Shown here: positions 11,501-26,500 of the stretch, in pieces
How the letters are laid out: the number at the start of each line of letters is the position of its first letter
Numbering within the stretch: the first letter of the stretch is position 1
Assembly (NCBI GenBank): GCA_013407085.1
Contig: JACCGJ010011117.1
Span: forward strand, 1-64,000
Direction: 5' to 3'
Source: Atriophallophorus winterbourni
Lineage: Eukaryota; Platyhelminthes; Trematoda; Plagiorchiida; Microphallidae
Length of the DNA stretch: 64,000 bases
The notes under the pieces: model-generated
What the model saw: the letters and a program-made list of their open reading frames with translations, nothing else
The model's database searches: none
What the model was told of the DNA's origin: nothing
Translations under genes and position numbers: made by a program

Positions 11501-14500
11501 AGTAATGCCTTAATTAGTTTTACTATTGTACAGAGCATCCCCGCTTGACTTAGCAAACGTGTAAGTTTTCGGCTGCTTATTTCTCGTTGCATTACGATAG
11601 CTTCCGTTCATCAAGGTACAAGTCCATGGATTACAGCGATTTTCTGATATATCTATTACCAGAAGTCTAAGTATCTAGGACGATCCACAATGACAACCTC
11701 TATGTTTCCGAACCATGCATTTACACTTTGTGTTGCCAAAAGGGTGAATGTCTTTATTTTCACGTTCAGGCTTGGAATATGTTTTCCTGTTTAATAATAA
11801 GCTTTATAAATTTTAAATAATCATTTGATAATGATGGTAGTGAAGGTTGGTATTATTGTTTTTCAAGTACCGAAGATACTTCAAATTCCGGCCTGTCTAA
11901 TTGGAGAACGTGAGACTGGTCAGTTTATGTTCAAAGCCGAAAACAAAAACTTCACGTCGGAATATCGATTTCTACTTCTCAGTCGAGCAGAGTATCAACA
12001 ATTCAAGGAACATGGGTTGCAGTATTTTGATGTATGTGGTGTACAGTCATGAATAACAAAACGTTCAATATCGGTAGCTCTGAGTACGGTGTTAAGTTTT
12101 TATACCATATAAGTGCACTTTAAGTAAACTTTTATGGGACTAAAAAGGCTGGTGTTAGTGAAATCTAATTGAGTAATATTTAGGACCGAATAGAAAATAG
12201 TGTAGCGAGTAGAGAGAGTGGAAATGATTACGTCAGGTCAATTCAAGTCAACGATTGGCAGGCGAGGAACATCTGGCCAGTTATCACATTTCTATTTCAT
12301 CGGTCCAACAATAACATCGTAACACCCTGCGTTGCAATCACGCGCATCGATGGTCTCGACCAACCTGTCCAACACTAATAGTGTTCACCCACGAATCCCA
12401 AAACACAAGAGAAGCCGATTGGTGAAACTCGTTTCTTACGCACAAGACAAGTAATGAACCACACGCCTATCTTATATGGGCAAAACGAACAATGACAACA
12501 CTGATTCTCAACATGTCTATCCCGATTGTCACTTCGATCTGATTTGGCAGTCGATTTCGCGCCAAACGGCACACTTGAAGCCCTCACCCAGAAGGCTTGT
12601 TTGATAGACATTTGCGAATTGCACATCGTTCGATTGTGACTGACGTTGTCCATCTTCTCATACTTCCGATGATGTTGACGGTTGAACCGTTTTAATGTAA
12701 TCAATCAGAAACCTTAAATATTACGAATTTGGAATTGTCTTCGTCGGTATTTTTGACACATCTTGCTTTTGTATTGTACCGGAGTATAGTGTTCTGTATA
12801 TCATTCGAAAGCTAGTGATTAACGCTCATCGCTTTAGCACTTTGGACCTCCACAGAGGCATACAAGATGACCAATCCGTTCACGACTCTGTTTACGATCA
12901 ATTTTATAATATATGCGATTCTAAATCACAATCTACGCTAGGATAATAAAATCAGTTGTAAACCAGAACGAAGTCAGCAAAAGAAACGATTTGAAGTAAA
13001 CCGAATTTCAACCGATATTTTTATTTCTCCCGTTAGTAGTGATTTACTCAGACGAATAAAATGAAAAATATGATTTACAAAGATCTCAACGCTTGATTGA
13101 GCAATTCAGCCATTCGCCGGAATGTAATGGGAAATAAATGCTATAAAACTATTATATTGGTATCAAACTGAAATGTGTTTGAGACCAAGGGGCATGCTAT
13201 TACAACGAAAGTTAAGTTTGCAATGAATCGCTCAGAGCTATCCTGTCGTTACGAAGATGCTTCTATTGTAGAGTGCATTTCTATGGATAATCTTGAAAAA
13301 TGCACTGATGAATTAATACGGATAGACAGCCAAGATGAGCATCAAATGATGCACTACCTTGCGTGCTATGTAACTTATTTTTTCAATATGTGTAGACACC
13401 ACCAATGTGGCTAACGGATCACCTTATTTTTGTAATCCATGTGCTTATTAGGTTTCATTCCTAATAACATCTAACCGCTGTAGAACCGAAGGTCATATTG
13501 TCTAAAAATTCATCTTATTCACCTTGTTAACTGTATTAGATGCTACTCGAAAGGAAATCCATTGGTTCTGTTGAATATTATTTACTGATTCATCAATCAG
13601 CACTCATGAAATAGGTTGTGGACACACGTCAAAGCGTGGATCTGGTTGGTATAAAATAAATCTTATATGAATCGAGCTAATTTGGGCGAGGTTGAGATAT
13701 CAAATGCTGGTACAAAATACAATCATCGATTTGTATTGAAGACGATTATCGGACATTCTGGCGTACAGTTCTGAACTGGTTAATTATTACTGTACATAAG
13801 ATTTACGCAATAAGGACTACCAGTCAGTGGATGTTGATCGCACTTTCACTTAGCCAAAAACAATAAATGTTTACACAGCAAGCAGGAGAATGCATCAATA
13901 ATCTAGCTTGTCTAGCTTAACTAAGTAAGTAAGTACAATGGTTTGTATATCTCAGTGTCAACCCATGATTGGCTGATTGAATACACTTTAAAACAGGTCA
14001 CTGTTCGTAATGACACGCTTTGGTTGGCTTTGCTTCTACACAAGCATCAAACCATCACCAAAACCGCTTTCATTAATTCATTACAAACTTTCCTTCCATT
14101 GGAGTCGTTCTTGTAAATTCACTTTAACAAACAATAGACGGTTAGAATCATCGGGAATTTCGTAGCTATTGTCAACGATTGTGTTTCATAGATATTCCCG
14201 CGCTTCGGAGAGACGCTTCTTGATCTTAAATAAAAAATTGAATGAGTACAGTTTTTACACGGTGCGAATTCCCAGTGAAATCTACTAGCCACACAAGTAA
14301 CTCTATCGACGGAGCATTTTAAGTAAAAATTACGTCTTTTGAGATTATTAAAATTTCATCACCTTCTCATTATTTTGACAACATTCGGAAGTCTTAACCA
14401 TGTGCAAATCTTGTCAGGATATTTGGGAGTCGCGTCTACTCGAAGATGCAAAAGTAATCGATTGCTTCGAAATTCTACTGTCCGCATTTATTTTGCGAGC

Positions 14501-17500
14501 AAACTGTCCAGTGAAGGTTGATGTGAATTTCGTGCCTACCAGCGTCGGAGAACATCGCTGCGACCTGTTTTTGGTCTGCGAAACTGGGCTGATTTACGAA
14601 ACGTGCATCAAATGTAAGATTTATGTTTTGACTGGTCACATTTTGTATGATGACTTTATTTAATAATTTTATTGAAAAAATTAAATAGGTTGAGCTCATT
14701 GTATTGTTGTTATATAAACATATTATTAACGCACCCAAGAAATTTTCGTTATTAATATAATACTTTACATCGAAAAAGAAATTGGATCATTGAATCAGAT
14801 GATGAACCTGTAAACTTTTCTACTTGATATATTTTACACTTTTCATATCAAAAACTGCATTGATAAATTGCAATAGTTTTCCGTTCCTCTAGCTGGATGA
14901 GATCAACAGCCTAATCATTATTAATATAACTAAGTTAAAAACATTGCACCGTTATTCACAATGAAATCTTTCACCAATTCAACACTATTAAGTAGAATGT
15001 ATTTGCCGTTTACACTTCAAATTATTTAATGGTTCACAAGAGGCGTAATCACTTAATAGGACTTCGATTTGATGCGTAAAGTGTAACTTTAACTTGCGTT
15101 CAATTGCTGGAAATTAGGTAATCATTTTTTATCCAAAATTATATCTAACTGCTACGATATCCAAAATTCAAATATTGAAAGATTGCACTAATGTTTTATA
15201 CTCATCAAAATTAATTTGTCAATTGATCAGTTAAATTTCACCACTCCATGACTTTCTTGGTTTTCACAATTGCTTCATAATGGCATCTAAATGATTCATG
15301 CATCAAGCTACCGCGGAAAGGCTTCGTATTGTGTTGGAATCGTTTGATGGGATGCTGGCTACACCGATTTCAAAGCAACCGCACCAACACCACACTGGTC
15401 CATACACACTGACTTATTTCCAACCTCTCCAGGAACAACATCCGAATACCGAAACATCGTATCGGATCATGGTGATGAATCTGTGGTAAGACGTTCTGTC
15501 TGTTTAATGATTTTACTGGGATGAAAATTGGTAATATATATGATTACATGTTTCCGGTTTAACTTTGCCATTCGAATCCAAATCAAATCATTTCTTCGAC
15601 CAAATGTTTCGGGTGACGATTTTCCCGAATCTGTCGTTCGATACACATTGTTAATGCGAGAGTTCGAGAATTTAACCGCATGAGTGAAAGCAAATGAAAA
15701 CTGGTCACGCTTGATTATAGTATAATGTATGATTTGACATATACGATTTTAAGCTTTAAATATAAATTGTCATTAAAATTGTTCGTACGAGCTTTTGCTG
15801 CAATACGTTCCACCAGAAATATAGAAAACGTTTTGCTGGTGCACCCATCGATAATGTACGGTTAGTGATTTCGAGTACGAATTCGCGCCCAGGATTTTAT
15901 TGGCTCGAGAAGCGAAAGAGGTTTGTAGTGTGTAGAATCGTCAAGGTTAATATTAAGATAATTTAAAATAAAGGAACCTATGGTTTGCTTAATTTCTAAT
16001 GAAATATCGTACACTTCGCTAATAAAGGTTTTGCATTCTAAGTTGAGAAGTTCGAATGATGGTAAGGCGAATGTCGTAAGAATGACACCAACTCAATTGC
16101 ATGAAAATAGATATAGTTTAGGAATTTAACGTCCTCCCAAAGCGGTTTGATTTAACTATTGTATATTCGGCATCCATGGTAGTAGTCTGGCGCAACCAAC
16201 ATAAAGATGATTGTGTGAAACGATCGTCAAGCTAAGGAAGATCAGATACTCTATCGGCTGCTGATTATAAATCACCTCAACAGTGTGCAAATCCTGCCTT
16301 TCAGTTGTGAGCAAGGTGGTAGAGAATTTTCTTTAGGGATCAGATTGTGCTTAAAAGTTTCATGCGCTTGCGATATCTATTCATGGTCGATATAGATAGA
16401 AGAACGATCGCTAATCAATAATGAACGAAACCCAAAGATCGAAGTCATTTTCTGCGATAGTCAAAACGAGATCTTCCATGTCTAGCTAATGATTATGATT
16501 TAGCTTCAAAGGTTCAGTTTATGGAGACGACGTATAACATGGATGGATATTATCAATTTTTCTATTCCTACTAATTATTCGACTTTTTAGATGCTGCAAT
16601 GTACTCAATCACAATTCGTTTCATAACTTTTGATTTTATGGGTGGGACCAAAATAGGCTTATAATATGCCTTATCTTCAAAACTGCCATATTCAAATGGC
16701 GGCGCAACCTTGCTATCTAATGAATTGTTAGCTCATTATTCATCATATATGTGATTTCAGCTTATTTTATAGCTAGCAGTATTATGCCCACGGTGTGACC
16801 GTGCTCATGTTCCAAAGAGAAGCGCAGACATCTCTGGCAATTTATTTTCCAGCAGTTGAAAAATTGACAGCTTCCATGTGATTTTTGCGTCTTCCGTCGA
16901 TTTTCATATTAACACTAGCCGTACGATAACTAAAAACTTGCGCATCACAGATCAAGTGTCATCTGAAGCCGTGGAATCGCGGATACTGCTCTTCTCTGCT
17001 GAACTTTGATCACACGGAGAGCATACCGTTGTCACCGATCGGCTCATCAGTGTGAGCACTGCTTCCAAATCAGTCCGTTTGTTCAGATGCCATGTTGTTG
17101 AGTATGTGATCTTAATGTAATTGTGAAGATTATTGACAGAAAGAGTCTGATGAAAATTGAGCGAATTCATTGCATTCTGAATACAAGTCTTGAAACTGAA
17201 GCATCTGTAGACTGATATTCGAGAAACATGATTTGAGTATTATGAGATTTAATTCCGGTCTCTCATTCGTTCGGTGTATGATATTGCTAGCTCTCTGAAT
17301 AGCTAGTTCAGTAGGTAACTGTAGTTAAATCGTTTTTGGATGTTCAATGACGCGTGATTGTCGGAAAGTAAACCGAGTAGTATTTCAAATATGTGTACGC
17401 ATAAAACGTAATTTTAAACATCGTTTTTGTTGGTTTTATAATTTTTGTTTGGTCCCGTAATTTGATTGATGAGACGTTTTATTTTCAGCAAGATGGAGCA

Positions 17501-20500
17501 CCTCCACATTACCACCGCGACGTTAGGTCCATCCTTGTTGAGCTCTTGCCAAACATTTTTGGGACACTTCCTATATACTAAATTCTGAACCGTATTCTGT
17601 TTTGAGAACATAAACATGGAAGATAAAAACCACACATAATCTGCACATTTTGGTCTAGGAAGTGAACTTCCATAGATAATATGCAAGTAAAAAGGCTATG
17701 CTTCACAAGACACACAAAAATGTACGTCGGGTCGGATGGTAAAATATAACAAAAAATGTTATTAAACATTATTGTTAAACGTGAAAACATACTTGTCCAT
17801 ATGAGCATCTAGTGATTTTTAAAAGCTTCCATTGTTTAAAATTTTACCACGTGAGTAAGTAAACTGTTCCGTAATTGCATGTTGTGAACGGAAAATGTGT
17901 ATTTGCGTCAGTTCAACCTGCTATTCTGTTGGTAAAATTTAGATTAGTGACCACCAGATGTGTGTTGTGGGGAATATATAACAGATGGCTGCATGGATGA
18001 TTTATTTGATTAAGCAAATAAACCAAATAAAGATTAGTGCTCCTCGTTGCCATCTGTCTTGGGCTGAATGCAATTTCAACATTCTAAGTCGCATTTCTTA
18101 TGGATAATTAGAAAATCTAAGGACGTGATTTGTCGCTCTGTGGTGGGGAGTTTCCAATTGCTGAATGTCTTTTTTCAAACAAGGATCCCATGCCGGTATA
18201 GCATATACGATATGAAGGCGGATGTAGGTTGAAATAAATTAGCAGATTATATTGGCATCAAGCGAACCTAGGGCTCTTCTGAAGATACCCAATTTGCTTT
18301 CAGCTTTACTGGCAGCGAGTCCGCATTGCATAAAGTTTCCTAAGTCACACTGAATAATCACGCCTAAATCTTTCTCGGAAGAGGCGGGTTTAAGAACAAT
18401 TCGAACTATATAATATCCTTTGGTCAACTTTCTGCTGAGCGATAAGAAGCTGTATTTCGAGACATTCAGTGGCATTTAGTTATCTAGGGACCAGGCATAA
18501 ATCATATTGCAGGTTTCAGGTTCTATATATCGGCTGTGGAGTTTATCTTGCGGCAAGGCCTTGCGTATTTAGTAAAAATAGGCACTGTAGACTGTACTAC
18601 AGTAGGCAAGTCGTTCATATATTAGAAACAAAATCGGTCTGATGACTGATTCTTGTGTGACACCACGGCTAACTTACATCGATTCGGATAGCTCGGACGT
18701 ACATCTCACGGATATTAACCATTTTAATCCATGCATAGAGTTTACCATCTACTCCGTAGGTAAAGAGTTTTGCAAGAGCAGTTCGTAATTGACACAATCG
18801 AATGATTTTGAGAAATCAATATAAATTACGTCCATGGAGTTGCGAGCATCCACTAGCTCAGTACAGGCTTCGTTGGCTAACAGCACGTTTGTCAGGCAAG
18901 ATCGTTTTCCCCTGAATCCAATTTATGGATCTCAAGGTGATTCCTCAAGGCATCAGCTATGATGGACTCCATTACTTTAGATGGCACTGGTAATAAAGCT
19001 ATCAGACGATATTTTGAAGGACTTTTTCTTCCGCCGCCCTTGTAGATCGGATTATTCAAGGCAGTTTCCAAGTTTTGCCACGAAGCTCTGTTCGTACATT
19101 ATCGTGAACACGTCAGACGTCGGTATTGTCAATTCAAAGACAAGTTATTCAAAAATTGGGGTGTATATTATTTATTCCGGGTAAACCTGTTTTTCATTGG
19201 CATTAATTTTGTTTTAACAACGTTGAGGGGATTCCACCTCGTGAAGAATTGGCAGCTTGCAGCCATTTGAGTTCAGAAACTGACCATGTATCAACACTCG
19301 CGAGATTACGTATGCAAATTGTTGTCGAAGAAGTTTTGTACGATCTTTGAATGATGTCACTATGCCATTAATATAATCCAGTGGCGGTTTTCCCATTTTA
19401 ACTCTCCGGGGGTTGTTGACGTGCTTGTGAAATGCTTTGGGATTCACAATAGTTTTTTCGACTAGACGGATTTGGAATAAAGCAGACACACTTATTTCGT
19501 AATAAGGTGTAGTTGCACAGTTTAGTTACGTATACAAGGCCTTGCCACGTTTACACATACATTTTCGCGTACTGTATTTAATGGGTTTTTGAAGACAAAT
19601 CAATGATGCTTCGGATTTAGTTTTAAAAATGTGTCCCATATTTCCTGAGCTGATATGAGTTTCAAGAAATTCCATCGATAATAAGAGCTCGAAGCAAGTC
19701 CTAGCTCACAATTGTATATGTTCGTTGACTATTTTCTATTTGAAAATGATCGTTTGTACAATCACTTCTATTAACAAGGTTCATAAAACACCAATGTGGA
19801 TCATGAAATTAGATTCCAGAGTGGTAATGTATACTACATTGCACTGGCATTCATGTCAACTGAGAGCTGGAATTCTAATAACTAGTGACATTCGCAATGC
19901 ATATATCACGCACTGTCATGCTAATGTAAAAACGCATCTACTTGACTGCACAGATTTGACGAAGTGTGTATATAGAATGTAAACTTCATCAAAACCTGAG
20001 TCAAACACCGAGCAATTATCTGACTGCCATTTATCACTATTTTCGTTGTTGGGTGATAGGCCACCAATCGTAGTTTTTGACCATAAAGAAAATCCCCAAT
20101 TACTTTTTACACCAAATAATTTAAATATTTTCCCTTCACGAAATCATTAATCAGCTCAAAGCCATTTGATATCGAATGGATTCCTGAAAGTACGGACAAA
20201 GCTGCATGCAGCGACACGAATTGCAGTTCACAACTTCACCAGTGCTTAGCGTCGCCCGTCAACGATTCAATGAAACTTAATTTGTATACTGCGACGATCA
20301 GGCCAAAAGAGCGTTTGCCATTCATCTTGTCCTACGCAGCAAAAGAGGTACGAAATAGCTTGACCAACGATTTCCAAATAGCATTGAAAGAATATCGATT
20401 GAACATGTTTCTACTTGCAGACGGGCAACTTCTGGGGATGTTATCGATTGGTGGTTAAGAACGTGCCTGCTCTAACCCGCGAGACGATCACCGAAGGGAC

Positions 20501-23500
20501 CAAAACGGATGTGACCATATTGGAATTGAACTTGGCGCTGAAGGTCACGCCATTCCCAGTTCGATTGGAGCCCACAATAATCAACCTTATTGAACCAAAT
20601 GTCCCTGGAATTCCAATCAAGAGAATGATCAAAGTAATGTTATAATTCTGACATGGGGTTATTTCAAACGTTCACGATATGCGCAGTTTTGCACTAAAAT
20701 TGTCGAGTGGTATCATTAGAAGTCAACTGCCTTTGAACGATGCATCTGATGTTCGATAGTAGCAATCAAATTTACATTCATTGATCACCAATACGAAATA
20801 ATTAGTGCTCACAATACGTTTATTTAAAATATTTAAGATTTAGATATTTAGATAGATTTAGATATTTTTCTCCTGTCAAGAATCAAGAATCAAGAAGAAG
20901 AATCAAGATGATTAACGAATCAGGATCAATGTATCGAAACAGTTTTACCTAAATGAATCATCTAATGCACTTCACAGATTTGATTTTTATTCCAAATCTA
21001 TAGAATATAAATCTAAGCGAATTGTTTCTAATAATCTACCATTTGAACAATCTGAATTTTTCTGCAAGATGTAGATTCTAAAAAAATATCACAGCTAGTT
21101 ATTTTTTCCTTCCTAGTATTAATGACTCACCGAAACTCTTACTAGACTTCAAAGGTCAGCAACAATCGCTGTAATGGCACCTTAAACACAACCAAAACGC
21201 GAAATCGAAGAATCTTTGTCCCAATTTGTAGCCGATATTATTAATTATAAATTGAAACATGCTTGCATAAATTACTCTGTCTTCAACATCAAATGAGTGA
21301 CCATGTGGTTATTTCCATTAACAATCGATAAATGTGATACAATAGAACTAACGATTCTATCCTGGATAATCAGCGCAAAGTTCGCTTAAATCGGGGTTCA
21401 TATTTATATTCGGAAATTGGTACACATTAAACTTTATATTCATTAGCAGGTTTAGCCTCTGTGGGTTTATTTTTTGATGCCAAACATTGTTATACCGCTG
21501 TTGCGAGTCTAATGTTGCGATGAGTTGGCAAGCTACAATACCGGGTCATCGCATATCAGACAGGGGTATGTCTCAACGTCCTTGGTGTATGAATAGCACA
21601 CCAATCTTATTATATTGCTGTACTTGTAAGCTGCTGCGAAATTCATGGAAATCACAGACAGCAGTACGATGGTATTCTGGCTAACATGTACACCGTAGCC
21701 AGCTGTAGAATAATATAATAATATAATATAATATCCCCCATGCACGCTTACCTCTATACTCAGTATTAAATCAAACATCAACAAATCTAAAATGTGCTGG
21801 AAATTTTTCTCCCTTAAACTTTCTATAGTATACATCATTTTACCGTTATTGCAGTGAATCTAAATGTTTAAATCTTAAATAACGTAATATATTGAAACTA
21901 GTTCGTGTTAAATTTCATTTAGAACCGTATTCAACCTAGACTCACATCTGTTAAATATTTCATTGTCTTAGTTAATTAATAATTCTCCGAAATATCCATT
22001 GAACTATCAATGGCTTACGCTGGAACATAATAAACACACTCCATCGGAGAAGTTTGAATGGGATAATCGACAAAGTGATGAAACGATTTCGGAATCCACC
22101 TCCTCCAGTTGCGTGGAATACGAGCCGCCAATTGTGTATAAGTTAGATCCAGCTCAAGGTGTACTCGGTCCAAACGAAACACTGAGTTGCCAACTGATAA
22201 TGAAAACCGAAGGTTCGGGCAATTTCACACAAAGCATAGCCTGCATGCTGGGTAAAATAACAGAAGAATATCTGTGGTTACACGTAAATTCAAATTACAG
22301 GGTAAGTATGGTAGCAATTTTGGAAATGCTGTCTCATCATACATGAGAATTGTAAGCTTCTTAGCAGTTGATATAGGTTTACTTTATTGAACACGAGAGG
22401 TGTGTTTTCCTACTATTTTTTCAGTACACCTGAGGTTTATCTTCTTGGCTCCCACTAAATCTTAGCATGTGTAAGCCCGAAATATTTAAAGACATCATAA
22501 CTGGAATTCTCGATATATTTGAAAGTTGTTTATCCAGACACCACATAGTTATATGTTTATTAAAGTGGATGTCGATAAAATAACAATTTGATCGTTTCTA
22601 AGCTATGCGCCACTTTGTCAGGATTTACGTGATTCTATTCAATGGCACAAATTTAAAACAATTTTCATTATTTTGCCATCTTTTCAAGGCTTACTGAACT
22701 TATTATTGTTGTAATGTAAGGAAAAATGAGTGCAATCGGTTAGTACAGATTTGGGTAACGTTTCGTTTCTGACACAATCTCTGTTCTGAAATTATGGCCA
22801 AGTAGTCAACAACAAGCCGAATGGGTTTGCTATGTATAGGATACGAGAGACAGTTGTGCAAGGTGATCAACTAGATAATGAGAGAGACCAATCTCACTGA
22901 GACAAAGAACAGAACAACACAGGATGGTTATGAAACGACCAAGCTGAGACTCGGGACACAGGTTCGCAGGTCATAGAGCTGTACAGGGTCAGTGTTTATA
23001 TTGAGAACAAAAAGGGGTGGGCGAAATTAGCGGTAAAGTAGTCCGTGCAGTGTAAGACAATGCATGTTCGGATAAGGAGATTCGGGCGTAAGGTTAGAAC
23101 ATGCCACAGGAAGCAAACACAGTGTACGGATAAGGACATTACAGATGTCGCACGTGCCTTGGGTGAGGTCGCCTCATCCAACATGGGGATATCAAGCAAC
23201 GTTAGCAACAATAGTATCAGTGGTCGATTTGCCTAACGCGGTTTGCATTCATATCAATCTGATACAAGGGAACATGGTCAAGATCTGTTGATACGATGAC
23301 TCGCATGTGTAATAATGCATTACTGTTGTGATTAGTGGATTAACATTTTTTTAAATTCTTATTGCGTAATACTCATACGATGAACTTTAGCTAATTACTT
23401 TCGCACCAGATGGCAGAGATATCTGCCTCATTCACTTTATTAGCCAAAAGTTGACCTGCCTTAGCAACTTCGACCGCTACGGCACATAAACGTTCACCAT

Positions 23501-26500
23501 ACAGTTTAATAACAAATCTTACCACTTGAACATTGTTTAACTAGGCTCTGTGGCCTGTATTTACTACAAGCTCTGTCTAGGCTGAATACCAAATACGGGA
23601 TTGATATTCCATCACAACTCAGACCTGCCTTTTCACACGCCTCCAGGGTATTCGATGCTAGCATGAAGTTCTCCGGAGGGCTGCCCCATGTAATCGGCAG
23701 AGCAATCCATTAAATTTTGATTTTGCATATGCTAGTCGTGACGCTCGATGAAGATCTTGTCTCCCTGAGGTTCACCACGGTCAAACGGATAGTTTCCTCT
23801 TTCTTATATGCCACACGTATGGACGCCTGGTTCAAAATTTTGGTTATCGATTCTGATGTGCCTTCAACACACGGCATACAAACCGTATATCCCCTATTTA
23901 ATTTGCCCACGGTGTTTTATCTTCACAAAACTCATCGGATAACCGTGTTCTATGAGGTGTTGGCTCGCTTCACGATGAGCCTGTTTACAATCATTTTTAT
24001 CACTGCACAAGTGTTCTATCTTAAGTAAAATATACCAATCTGAACCTGATAACCTAATAGGACTTAATGGTAAAACTTCCGGATAATTCTAGCAAATCAC
24101 AGTGAGTGTCCGTGAGCACAACCAAAGTGTTTTCAAAACAAAGGATCCACCACATCAAGAAAACCCGTTAAGCGGCTCGATCAAAATTCAGATGTAGAAC
24201 ACTTACGAATGAAAGGATTAAGCCGCAGTAAAAACAGATAGAGGCATTCTTAACTATTTGAATGACGTACACTCAAATAATATGATCACAAATGAAGTAG
24301 AATCTTTCACAAGCCCTTTCCATTTCATCGGATGACTGGTTCCCAATGTGGATGGGAAGCTGAAAATTACAATAAATCTTAAACACATCGATACACACGC
24401 TATCATACGACATACGTCTTCTCATCCGAAACAAGTCTTCAGGTTCATAGATTTTTGAACTTTCCGTAGAATAAAACACTTCTAGACTGATGTTAAAGAA
24501 CGAAAACAGACTCATCCTACAGCGATCCAACAAAACACCAATAGATTAAGGTAAAATACATGTCGGCGAAATTAGAGAAAAAATTGTTCAAATAAATTTC
24601 GTATACCTTGAGTTAAAGTGATAGTTGAAGCGACGAGTAGAAACTTGAACCAAACGTCCATACGTGTGATATATAAGAAAGGAAAAACTATTGTTTCGTC
24701 CATGATTCACCTCAATGAAAAGCAACTTTATCAAGCGACACGAACAACATATACAAAATCAATTGTAAAAACGGTTCTGTAAAACAAGTTGTGCCTATAA
24801 GCCACTGTTGGGTAAGGTTGGTACGACCAACCCGTTCAATCAGATGAGCCCCATTCATGTAGACTGGGTTTAAAACCCAAGACCATGTATACAAAAGCTC
24901 ATTTGCATGCATCTCCATCACACACACACACACGACCGGTTTCGTGGTGTTTACCATTCTTCCAATGTTTCAATCGCATGCGGATCCTGGTCCTACTGTC
25001 CCTACCTGATGAGTGCAAACAGCACGAAACCGGTCGTGGGGTGTGCGTGATGGAGATGCATGCAAATGAGCTTTTATATTCATGGTTATGTAAAACGTTT
25101 TCACACAATGACCTCAATGCTATTCATTAAATTGTTTATACAACCATGCACGATACATGCAACCAACATGATTGTTTCTGGTATCACGGAACAATAAACA
25201 TGATCAGGATCAATACCTTCTCTGATTATCAACTAAAATTTATGAGCTAGGATATCAACGCTGTAATCATTTTATCTTTTAAACTAATATAAACGTTAAC
25301 ATCTACTAATGCTTTTTCGTCAAATACAACTGTCACCTTGATCCCTGTATGTTTTTTCTAATTACGTTGAATTGAGACGGAAATATCCCATGCTACTTAC
25401 CAACCAGTAGAAGTTCAGCACATCATCACTAACATCATCATCATCACTGAAAGATTAATTGCCATACAACCATGATAAAATAAAACCCTGAATGGCTACG
25501 GAATCTATAATAGGAAATAGATTATGAATGTCTGTATATATCTCTATAATATGGACAAACAATCAGCTGCAGCCTGCCGCAAAAATCTCTAGAAAATTGT
25601 ACTAATATATTTATGAGTAGTGTAAAATGTCAAAAGGCGTGATAAATGACTAACCATTTTACATTATGTTTTAGCAACCTGCTTTCTTGGTAGATCGTGT
25701 AAATTGTGATTTTGGAATTATCCGTGTTGGAAAGAGAGCGGAAACCGTGCTGAACATAACGAATACTGGAGAAGTACGAAGGAAATGGGAATTACATTTT
25801 GTTGAATCCCCTGAACAGCCGCAGGTAAAAGAAGTTTAATACTCAGGACTTTATCTATATTCCATGATTTGATTTTGATAATTAGACAGCGCATTTCTAT
25901 AGTATGTTAATCATGGTTTGGCGCGAAAAGCATAAACTCGAATTTTCTTTAACTCTTTCTGTTATCTTGCAACCATTAACATCTCAGTAACTTCGGTTTT
26001 CCGTGAAAATAATCGCTGGAATTGAAAACGCTACATATCTAATACATTTTCTAATGATATTCGGAAATATGAATAAACTGTTCAATTCAAAACAACTCTA
26101 TTAGAACGAAAATCCCTATTTCAATGCATTTCCATAAAACACACGCACACCACGACCGGTTTCGTGCTCTTTGCTCGAGCTCACATCTTTTTACCCCCAT
26201 TAGAAGTTGGTAATTGTGCATGGGGTGAATAATCTTATGTATCTCCTTCAAATTAAACGAGTAACTTGATCTTCACCGCACCTGCAATTAGTAATGTAAC
26301 GATCTTAAGGCGATCATTTTCTATTTGAGTAACACAGCAAATCGTGGCATGCAATTTTCATATAGTTGATGTGTGTGAACTAATAACCGAAACAGAATAA
26401 ATAATATACTTCTGGTTTGTAGACAGCAATAAATCGGATCGATACACGCGATCTTGTTAGGACAAACTTGTAGTGCATTTGGCTAAACAATTATGTACTC

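Noticed and set aside
13175..13414. 79-aa open frame as an extra DLEC1 exon
   Set aside because: Exons 5 and 6 join in phase and align continuously with human DLEC1. The peptide has no ASH pattern and would interrupt a domain.
23717..24028. 103-aa plus-strand frame
   Set aside because: It is the antisense shadow of PLE A.
24712..25130. Three overlapping 72-81 aa frames on both strands
   Set aside because: They are created by the inverted hammerhead repeat and have no protein character.
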